From assembly GCA_020832965.1 (NCBI GenBank), contig JAJHRM010000140.1, positions 1 to 6,704 on the forward strand: a DNA stretch of 6,704 nt. The letters run 5' to 3'. The position numbers and the translations under genes were made by a program. Below the pieces are notes generated by a model, which saw only the letters and a program-made list of their open reading frames with translations, was not told the DNA's origin and searched no databases. Positions 1 to 4,910 of the stretch are shown here, in pieces. Source of the stretch: Thermofilum sp. (GTDB lineage: Archaea > Thermoproteota > Thermoprotei > Thermofilales > Thermofilaceae). Each line of letters begins with the position of its first letter. Positions within the stretch are counted from its first letter, which is position 1.

Positions 1-70
1 CCGGCTTAGGAGGCCCGACCATATACTTCACACCATTGCATGGTTCACGACCATCACATGCAATATCGAA

Positions 71-113
71 TGACGGAGATCATCTACTCCTGTCAATGAC
101 TGCTATCATTGAC
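71..113. repeat. Two mutually exclusive hairpins
   Basis: Bases 71-78 (TGACGGAG) pair with 87-95 (CTCCTGTCA) with one bulged T. Bases 92-99 (GTCAATGA) pair perfectly with 106-113 (TCATTGAC) around a 6-base loop. Because 92-95 is needed by both stems, only one can form at a time in RNA. Neither has a T tract after it, so neither looks like a terminator. Confidence 0.4.
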
Positions 114-181
114 CACATATACATAGCCCCACGTAGCTCTGCACAAGCATTGAATTGACCATGAAGCCCGTCACCATACTA

Positions 182-195
182 CTGTATATATACAG
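182..195. repeat. 14-bp perfect palindrome CTGTATATATACAG
   Basis: The sequence equals its own reverse complement and contains a symmetric TATATA core. It could be a TATA box usable in either direction or a dimeric operator. No gene starts within about 50 bases on either strand, so its target is unknown. Confidence 0.45.
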
Positions 196-364
196 AGAGA
201 ACCTTGTTTCTTATCCGCATCGATGCTAAGAGCAGGTAAACAGGTAGAGAAGACACCTTCACCATGGAGCCCCGCAGCAGATACAACTACTGCAAACAGG
301 TAGGCAGATAAGAGTGCTCATCACCTTGGAGTAGCGCCTACCACGGAATGGCTCATCACTCTTA

Positions 365-548
365 CTTCTATTTATACTATTTATTTAATATATTAAGAAT
401 GCACTTAATCAATATTCAACTCTTTAAAAATTTTATTTTTATTTTCAATTCTTAAAAAATAAAAATATTCAATTATTTAATATAGACTAAAGTTCTGCTA
501 GAAGTAGACTAAATAAATAAAATAATTGAATGAATGCGCTCTTAAGAG
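365..548. repeat. Very A+T-rich segment with inverted repeats
   Basis: Between 421 and 480 only four bases are C and none is G. It holds a perfect 11-bp inverted repeat, ATTTTTATTTT (435-445) with AAAATAAAAAT (456-466), around a 10-base loop. It also holds a perfect 12-bp inverted repeat, ATTCAATTATTT (467-478) with AAATAATTGAAT (520-531). TAGACTAAA is repeated at 483-491 and 505-513, exactly 22 bp (about two helical turns) apart. The segment ends with the palindrome CTCTTAAGAG (539-548). No origin-recognition-box-like G-rich element was seen nearby. It may be a promoter/operator region, an easily unwound site or an old insertion boundary. Confidence 0.5.
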
Positions 549-975
549 TTTCTGCAAAAATGTGTGCTGAGCTACGAACTAGTAGTTGTTTATGCTGTGC
601 TCTTGGCGTCAAACCCGTTATTTAATGAAGCGTGCTGTCTGGGAGGAACCTGCTGGTGCTCGATAGTACTGAAAGTATATATCTATTGGTTATGTATAGC
701 CTGTTCTTGGTGGTCTTTGCGGTTGCACTTAAGAGCGTTGGTCTAGGTATAGGTGTGGATGAGCCTTGAAGCACGATGATACGTATAGTGGTGATAGATG
801 CACATACAATTTAAGGCTGATTCTCGTCAGGGTATTCCTCACCGAATACTGCTACACAATAGCCGCTCTAGCCTTCTTGTGCATCTTATCTGTGTACGTT
901 GTTCAAATGCAGAGGCTGTTCGAATTCCTAATGTTTGTCGTTATGGAGCTTCAGCTCGAGCTTGCCTACAGGTAG
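549..975. other. No supportable gene; probably decayed sequence
   Basis: The two longest frames (564-746 and 766-975) start at GTG and TTG without a Shine-Dalgarno sequence and translate into Cys-, Trp- and Tyr-rich peptides unlike soluble archaeal proteins. CTTAAGAG from the 539-548 palindrome recurs at 728-735. The frame of 766-975 continues in phase, after a single TAG at 973-975, into the coding-like frame that ends at 1521. Part of this stretch may therefore be the degraded 5' end of that gene. Confidence 0.4.
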
Positions 976-1044
976 TGGTGGCTTGAAGCGCGTGAGGCCA
1001 AGCTCATTGTACTTGATGTAAAAATATGGGATGAAGGAAGGATC

Positions 1045-1521
1045 TTGAAGCCTCTTGTCGCAAATGTCGGCAAAGATTTTGCATATAATGTACACGTTTC
1101 ATTCCTCGTTCTTTCGCCAAACACATATGAAAAGTTTTCAGCTCTCTTCTCATTGCGACCCACACTAATTAAGCGCTTCGTTAAGCTGTTAAGGTCTTGC
1201 GCTGAATGTAGAGAAGGGTATTATTTTGTGGACTTCTTTATGTCGCCTGGTGGACAGATATCACTTGATGTTGATCTTTCTGGTTGTATAAAGAATGTGA
1301 GGGGGCGTTTGCATCACGCTGTGGTGCTTGTTGGTCTTTGCCGTGAACCTGTGCCAAAGTTCCTTTCTCAATGTGATGTGTATTTAGTCGTGTTCTTCAA
1401 TGAACGAATTAAGGTCACAATATACAATGTGGAGAGGGAGCCTCCAGGGATTCTGACGAGAGTTCCAAACATGATCAGAGACTTCATGCTTATATTGCAG
1501 ATATCTAAGAAATTGCATTGA
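1045..1521 (+). CDS. Hypothetical protein, probably a 5'-truncated remnant
   Basis: This frame encodes 158 residues from a TTG at 1045 and is not recognised as any family. It is coding-like: it alternates hydrophobic strands (for example VHVSFLVLS, HHAVVLVGL, DVYLVVFF) with charged helices and ends plausibly at TGA. The reading frame is open and equally coding-like from 976 (LEAREAKLIVLDVKIWDEGR), but no ATG, GTG or TTG lies between the TAG at 973-975 and the TTG at 1045. No Shine-Dalgarno sequence fits the TTG. The N-terminus is therefore likely missing or lost to mutation. Four of its five cysteines are scattered without a metal-binding pattern. Its 3' third overlaps the opposite-strand fragment ending at 1384. 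It may be a pseudogene. Confidence 0.45.
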   Translation: MKPLVANVGKDFAYNVHVSFLVLSPNTYEKFSALFSLRPTLIKRFVKLLRSCAECREGYYFVDFFMSPGGQISLDVDLSGCIKNVRGRLHHAVVLVGLCREPVPKFLSQCDVYLVVFFNERIKVTIYNVEREPPGILTRVPNMIRDFMLILQISKKLH

Positions 1522-1704
1522 TCCTTGGAGGCTGTGAGGTACGTCCAGCTCGATATACCTTCGCCAGGGCCTCCCGGTGACCGTGTCCCAGTAGTAAACC
1601 CTATACTCCCTATGCACCTCAAACCCATACCTAGCAAGAACCTTAACCACATCCTCCACAACCTTATCGTGGCTAAAAGCAGAATCTTCAATCACGTTAA
1701 ACAC
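1384..1704 (-). pseudogene. Truncated leftward gene; possible nuclease N-terminus
   Basis: From a GTG at 1704 the - strand reads an acidic helix (KVVEDVVKVLARYG) followed by strands (FEVHREYRVYYWDT, RRYIELDV), a convincing protein start up to about residue 58 (near 1530). Beyond that the frame turns into Cys/Trp/His-rich sequence that is antisense to the end of the rightward ORF and does not look coding. A helix followed by an extended strand ending in ELDV resembles the first half of a PD-(D/E)XK fold, but the following (D/E)xK strand is absent, so this is only a guess. A TAG stop directly precedes the GTG. A TATA-like stretch lies about 30 bases upstream (near 1735-1742), so a leaderless start is possible. 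The fragment seems to have lost its 3' part at a junction around 1521-1545. Confidence 0.4.
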
Positions 1705-1969
1705 CTACGCAACCGCAAAAACTCCGCAACAGAGATACTATACTGGTTCTAGAAAAGCTTTTACTAAATGTAAAGCGCATCTATGTGCATCACTTTAATA
1801 TTGTTGCAACGTCAGGCGTTCTATAAACAGGGCTGTTTTACATAGGGTAGATGTTGATATATGTAGCTTATGTTGATGAAGCGTGAATATTTTCGTCCAC
1901 CTGCGTGTTTATTAATCCTCTAAAACATGTATGAAGTATAGGATATGGGTTACCCAATAGGTAATAATC
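1705..1969. other. Intergenic region
   Basis: No ORF was found here. It contains ATGTTGAT twice (1851-1858, 1870-1877) and an 8-bp palindrome GTTGCAAC. It presumably carries promoters for the leftward fragment on its left and for the small rightward gene on its right. Confidence 0.5.
1908..1915 (+). promoter_or_regulatory. Weak TATA-like element
   Basis: TTTATTAA lies 54 bases before the ATG at 1970, which would give a leader of roughly 30 bases. No strong BRE is visible. A second, weaker candidate (GTATAG, around 1936) would give a nearly leaderless transcript. Confidence 0.25.
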
Positions 1970-2251
1970 ATGGTTGCAGCTCCCCATTTTTCTGAGAAGG
2001 AGTGGGCTTTGAAATGGTTGAGAGGATCTATAGAGAGCTTCTTCAGGGGGAAGACATCTCTTCAGATAGTTGTGGGTAGGATTAGGAGGGCCGTGGAATC
2101 GTATAACGTTAGCGTTGCAGAGGTTAAGCAGGTCATAGGATCTCTACTCATAGACCCATCAATAAACATTCCTAGAGAGATTAGGGAAGAGAAGGCAAAA
2201 GAACTTCTAAAACTAGTTGAAAACATTGAGAAAGGTGGGAAAAGTAGTTAG
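1970..2251 (+). CDS. Small hypothetical helical protein
   Basis: This gene encodes 93 residues, is not recognised, and has no membrane segment or signal peptide. The N-terminal part holds two tryptophans (W12, W16) in a predicted amphipathic helix (EKEWALKWLRGSIESFFRG), followed by a basic helix (VVGRIRRAVESY). The C-terminus is a strongly charged helix (PREIREEKAKELLKLVENIEKGGK), giving a small all-helical protein that could bind nucleic acid or a partner. The ATG has only a weak AGGT element 7 bases upstream. The 82-base gap to the next gene contains a good TATA box, so it is probably transcribed separately from the methyltransferase operon even though it points the same way. Codon use (AGG, AGA, ATA) matches the neighbouring genes, which supports real coding. 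Confidence 0.65.
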   Translation: MVAAPHFSEKEWALKWLRGSIESFFRGKTSLQIVVGRIRRAVESYNVSVAEVKQVIGSLLIDPSINIPREIREEKAKELLKLVENIEKGGKSS

Positions 2252-2254
2252 ATA

Positions 2255-2264
2255 TGTATATATA
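2255..2264 (+). promoter_or_regulatory. TATA box for the coiled-coil/MTase/glycosylase operon
   Basis: TGTATATATA lies 4 bases after the stop of the small upstream gene, preceded by A/G-rich sequence that could serve as a BRE. Transcription would start near 2285-2290 and give a leader of about 45-50 bases. No comparable box is visible between the three following genes, which fits a single transcript. Confidence 0.5.
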
Positions 2265-2321
2265 GGTAGTGAGTGCACGGGGGATTTAGATTTTATGGAA
2301 TGAGATACTTAGAAAGAAGGT

Positions 2322-2326
2322 GGAGG
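2322..2326 (+). promoter_or_regulatory. Shine-Dalgarno GGAGG
   Basis: GGAGG lies 7 bases before a GTG (2334) and 10 bases before the ATG that immediately follows it (2337). Either can be the start of the coiled-coil gene; they differ by one residue. Confidence 0.55.
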
Positions 2327-2333
2327 CGGAAGA

Positions 2334-3077
2334 GTGATGAGTTCTTCAAACGAAAATGATGCGATGGGGTCACCTCTTAATTACGTGAAGAAAACAACCA
2401 CTATGTGGTGGGGTAGCATAAGCGAACCACGTTCACATGAAGACGAGATCGGTGTTTCTGAGGCTCTGGATAAACTGAGAGAGGAAATATTAAGGCTGGA
2501 GCGCGAGCTTGGCATGTTTGGGTACGACCCGAGAAGGGGGGTTGAGAGCTACAGCATTTCGGAGCTCAAGGATCTGATCGAGAGGTCAGGGCCTAATCGA
2601 TCGAGGGTTCGGGAGCTGCTTGTCAAGCTTGTAACAGTCCAGGAAGAGCTTTATATGGAGCTCTACCGTTTGGCTGGCCTTAAAGAATTGAATGTGGACA
2701 CGGAAACTCCTGAGAAGAATATACTGAGGTTAAAAAAATGGTTGCTGACAGGTGAGGCCCACACTTCGCCTAGTAATGCCACCAGATCTAGAACCAAGTT
2801 CGAGCAGGCTGTAGAGGCGATTGTGGAGATCCTCAAGACTTGTCAGGAAAACTGCGAGGATAGGGTGCTGGATGCCTTGAAGGGCATCTACAAGCGCGAT
2901 TATGACCGGTATCGCGTGATGAAGCACGTGCTAGAAGTATGTGCTGAGATAGGTTATGCGGTAGATCTGAGTAAGCTCGAGCCCAGCTCTCTAAGAAATG
3001 TTGCGAGGCTGATCTGTAAGTGCTCAAGAAGCGTGGGCGTTTCCAAGCTAGTCGCATATTTAAAACTGCGGGGGTGA
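2334..3077 (+). CDS. Coiled-coil protein of unknown function, first gene of the methyltransferase operon
   Basis: The 247-residue protein is not recognised. The N-terminus (1-40) is polar and probably disordered. Residues 43-60 (ALDKLREEILRLERELG) and about 89-114 form heptad-like helices that probably make coiled coils. A linker around 118-152 is followed by an all-helical C-terminal domain (155-247). All five cysteines lie there: C170-x3-C174, C203, and C228-x-C230, possibly a metal site or disulfides. No helix-turn-helix can be assigned with confidence, although residues 218-244 are a candidate. Its stop (TGA 3075-3077) lies inside the Shine-Dalgarno sequence of the methyltransferase, so the two genes are co-transcribed and probably translationally coupled. 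It could be a regulator, a targeting subunit or a partner of the modification or nuclease proteins; this is inferred from position only. The start may be ATG 2337. Confidence 0.75.
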   Translation: MMSSSNENDAMGSPLNYVKKTTTMWWGSISEPRSHEDEIGVSEALDKLREEILRLERELGMFGYDPRRGVESYSISELKDLIERSGPNRSRVRELLVKLVTVQEELYMELYRLAGLKELNVDTETPEKNILRLKKWLLTGEAHTSPSNATRSRTKFEQAVEAIVEILKTCQENCEDRVLDALKGIYKRDYDRYRVMKHVLEVCAEIGYAVDLSKLEPSSLRNVARLICKCSRSVGVSKLVAYLKLRG

Positions 3078-3079
3078 GG
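3073..3079 (+). promoter_or_regulatory. Shine-Dalgarno overlapping the upstream stop codon
   Basis: GGTGAGG precedes the methyltransferase ATG (3082) by 2 bases, or by 4 if GGTGA is the paired part, and contains the TGA that ends the coiled-coil gene. This arrangement suggests translational coupling and fixes ATG 3082 as the start. Confidence 0.6.
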
Positions 3080-3081
3080 CG

Positions 3082-4182
3082 ATGAAGTCCCAGTTCACCG
3101 TTGCGGACCTCTTTTGTGGCACAGGGGGGCTTAGCCTCGGTTTTAAGCTTGCGGGGTACAGGCTTGCATTCGCCCTTGATGTGGACTGGGATGCGATATA
3201 CACATACAAGGCTAACAACCCTGAGGTACCGTGGCTATGCAAGGATATCAGGAAAGTCCTGGTCAAGGAGATAGAGGACGTTTCGGGGCTCGGGAGGGGG
3301 GACTTTGACGTGATAATCGCGGGGATACCCTGCGAGGGGTATTCCCAGCTCAACAGGAGGTATGACCCCTCTGACCCGAGGAACTACCTTTTCCTGGAGT
3401 TCCTCCGAATAGTTAAGGTTCTTCAACCTAGGGCTATCCTAATAGAGAACGTGCCTGGCATGTTTAGGAGGAGTGGGGGCCTCTTCAAGCATGCGGTTGA
3501 GGAGGCTCTTCGCAGGGCGGGCTACGCAGTTTTCACAGTAGAGCTCAACGCTGTAAATTACGGCGTTCCGCAGAGAAGGGAGAGGGTGTTCTTCGTTGGT
3601 TTCCGGGATCCTATTAGGGACTTCATGCCTCCACCCCCAACGCATTGCCTTCCGGCTAAAAGTCTCCTCGCTTACGCGAGCAGAGGAGAGGTGGAAGAAC
3701 CCAAGAAATGCTTGACGGTGTGGGACGCGATATCTGATCTACCCCCGCTGAAACCGGGTGAAGCGAAAGAGGACTATGAGAGCCCGCCAAAGACAGAGTA
3801 CCAGGAGATGATGAGGGAGGGGGCTACCAAGCTGTACAACCACGTCGCGCCGCACCACCCTGATTGGACGATTAAGCGCATCGCTGCAACGAGGCCCGGC
3901 GAACCTATTTATGAAACGTTTAAGCAGAGGATAAGATTGAGGTGGGATGAGCCTTCGCCAACCATTCCGGCGGGGGGTGTGAGACCACAGTGGTTTTTCG
4001 CCCACCCAGAGCAGCCAAGGGGTTTGACAGTAAGGGAGGTCGCGAGGTTGCAGTCGTTCCCAGACACCTACGTGTTTTATGGGAGCATGATTAAACAAAG
4101 AATACTCGTGGGGGACGCTGTTCCACCTCTTCTAGCAAAGGCTATAGCCAAGCACCTTGAGATATATCTACGCGAACTGTGA
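3082..4182 (+). CDS. C5-cytosine DNA methyltransferase (restriction-modification type)
   Basis: This enzyme transfers a methyl group from S-adenosylmethionine to carbon 5 of cytosine in a specific DNA site. At 366 residues it has the usual length and the family motif order: motif I DLFCGTGGLSLGF (9-21), motif II around D33-D35, motif IV with the catalytic Cys84 in GIPCEGYSQ (81-89), motif VI ENV (122-124), motif VIII QRRER (164-168), a target-recognition region (about 175-315), motif IX REVARLQSFPD (318-328), and motif X GDAVPP (344-349). It is complete and probably active. Two positions depart from the consensus: motif IV reads IPCE instead of PPCQ, and motif X reads GDAVPP instead of GNAVPP. 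The recognition site cannot be read from the sequence. The gene is linked by 4- and 9-base gaps to the coiled-coil gene and the glycosylase gene, and faces a nuclease gene, as expected for a modification enzyme of an R-M system. Confidence 0.95.
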   Translation: MKSQFTVADLFCGTGGLSLGFKLAGYRLAFALDVDWDAIYTYKANNPEVPWLCKDIRKVLVKEIEDVSGLGRGDFDVIIAGIPCEGYSQLNRRYDPSDPRNYLFLEFLRIVKVLQPRAILIENVPGMFRRSGGLFKHAVEEALRRAGYAVFTVELNAVNYGVPQRRERVFFVGFRDPIRDFMPPPPTHCLPAKSLLAYASRGEVEEPKKCLTVWDAISDLPPLKPGEAKEDYESPPKTEYQEMMREGATKLYNHVAPHHPDWTIKRIAATRPGEPIYETFKQRIRLRWDEPSPTIPAGGVRPQWFFAHPEQPRGLTVREVARLQSFPDTYVFYGSMIKQRILVGDAVPPLLAKAIAKHLEIYLREL

Positions 4183-4187
4183 GGTGA
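4181..4187 (+). promoter_or_regulatory. Shine-Dalgarno GAGGTGA before a GTG start
   Basis: GAGGTGA overlaps the last two bases of the methyltransferase stop and lies 4 bases before GTG 4192. It supports that start. An ATG at 4213, preceded by GAGG at 4207-4210, is an alternative that would remove seven residues lying before the conserved fold. Confidence 0.5.
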
Positions 4188-4191
4188 GAGG

Positions 4192-4899
4192 GTGACTCTA
4201 CACGGCGAGGAAATGTATAGAGAGATCGCCGAAAAGTTGCAGGGCTGGTGTACCGCGAAGTGCCGTGGGTTTCCATGGAGAGAGAAAAGGGATCCTTACG
4301 TTATCTTAGTTACAGAGTTCTTACTCCAGAGGACCAAGGCTGAAAACGTTGCGAAAATTTTCGAGAAGTTCTTTTCGAAATATAGAACGATTAGAGAGCT
4401 AGCCTCAGCAAGTCCCGAAGAATTACGTGGCTTCTTCTCCGAGCTAGGACTCCTATATAGAGGCGAGAGGTTGCTAGAAATAGCAAAGGCTATTGTTGAA
4501 AGGCACAGGGGCGAGGTTCCATGCAACATGGAGTCGCTGTTAAAGATGAAGGGCGTGGGAGTTTACATAGCCTCGGCCGTGATGAACTTCGCCTGCGGCG
4601 TCCCCACGCCTGTCGTAGACAAGAACGTGCTGAGAGTCCTAAACAGAGTCTTCGGTGCGTCGAGAGAGAGTGAGTGCCGAGAAATCATCTCGAGGCTCTA
4701 CAGGTACGGCGATAACGTACTTATAGCCTTCGCACTAATAGACCTGGGAGCCACGGTGTGCGTGGAACCTCCGCGGTGCGGAGAGTGTCCGCTAAACGAG
4801 ATCTGCGCCAAGCATCCTCTCAGGAAGGAGGAATGGAGAATGTACCGAAAAGTGTTACGAGGCGAAAGGGTGTTTCTTGAGGAACAACCCGTAAGTTAG
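4192..4899 (+). CDS. HhH/Fe4S4 DNA glycosylase, Mig-like (T:G mismatch) or MutY-like
   Basis: This is a 235-residue member of the EndoIII/MutY superfamily. The N-terminal GFPWREKRDPYVILVTEFLLQRT (26-48) matches the PWR..DPY..L..E.LLQRT signature shared by MutY and Mig. The helix-hairpin-helix is at LLKMKGVGVYIASAV (116-130). The catalytic Asp is D143 in PVVDKNVLRVLNR. The residue equivalent to the EndoIII lysine is Y125, as in Mig of Methanothermobacter (tyrosine there), which argues for a monofunctional thymine/uracil glycosylase acting on T:G and U:G mismatches rather than an AP lyase. The cluster cysteines are C190, C196, C199 and C205, spaced x5-x2-x5; the family standard is x6-x2-x5. There is no MutY C-terminal 8-oxoG domain. 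Following the methyltransferase by 9 bases, it probably repairs thymines formed by deamination of 5-methylcytosine. An adenine glycosylase role is less likely. Confidence 0.88.
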   Translation: MTLHGEEMYREIAEKLQGWCTAKCRGFPWREKRDPYVILVTEFLLQRTKAENVAKIFEKFFSKYRTIRELASASPEELRGFFSELGLLYRGERLLEIAKAIVERHRGEVPCNMESLLKMKGVGVYIASAVMNFACGVPTPVVDKNVLRVLNRVFGASRESECREIISRLYRYGDNVLIAFALIDLGATVCVEPPRCGECPLNEICAKHPLRKEEWRMYRKVLRGERVFLEEQPVS

Positions 4900-4910
4900 C
4901 TTGTTAGGAG
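4900..4910. other. 11-bp convergent junction
   Basis: The stop of the glycosylase gene and the stop of the opposing nuclease gene are 11 bases apart (CTTGTTAGGAG). No T-rich terminator is visible in either direction, so each transcript probably runs into the other gene. Confidence 0.6.

Larger units (their letters stand above)
1..364. other. Gene-free region with several short dyads
   Basis: No frame on either strand gives a convincing protein. What can be seen is a set of short symmetric elements: an 8-bp inverted repeat ATTGCATG/CATGCAAT (35-42, 57-64); two overlapping hairpins at 71-95 and 92-113 that share bases 92-95; the palindromes CTGTATATATACAG (182-195) and GCATCGATGC (217-226); GGTAGGC/GCCTACC (299-305, 336-342); and TAAGAGTG/CACTCTTA (309-316, 357-364). 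AAACAGGTAG occurs at 238-247 and 294-303, each followed by TCACC(A/T)TGGAG. This could be a structured RNA, an upstream regulatory region or decayed sequence. No function is assigned. Confidence 0.5.

Noticed and set aside
238..331. Possible CRISPR-like repeats (AAACAGGTAG ... TCACC(A/T)TGGAG)
   Set aside because: There are only two degenerate units with different internal spacing, and no cas gene in the window.
365..548. Replication origin
   Set aside because: The A+T-rich segment alone is not enough. No origin recognition boxes and no Cdc6/Orc1 gene were seen.
564..746. 60-residue frame with hydrophobic, Cys/Trp-rich product
   Set aside because: It has a GTG start without Shine-Dalgarno and a composition typical of non-coding sequence read by chance.
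1525..1752. 75-residue open frame on the + strand
   Set aside because: It is the complement of the convincing N-terminal part of the leftward fragment, is proline-rich, and has no ribosome-binding site.
1851..1880. Possible C/D box guide RNA (TTGATGA element)
   Set aside because: No matching CTGA D box lies at a suitable distance.
3739..4098. 119-residue open frame on the - strand
   Set aside because: It lies wholly antisense to the methyltransferase target-recognition region, is rich in Trp, Pro and Arg, and has no start signal. It is a shadow of the real gene.
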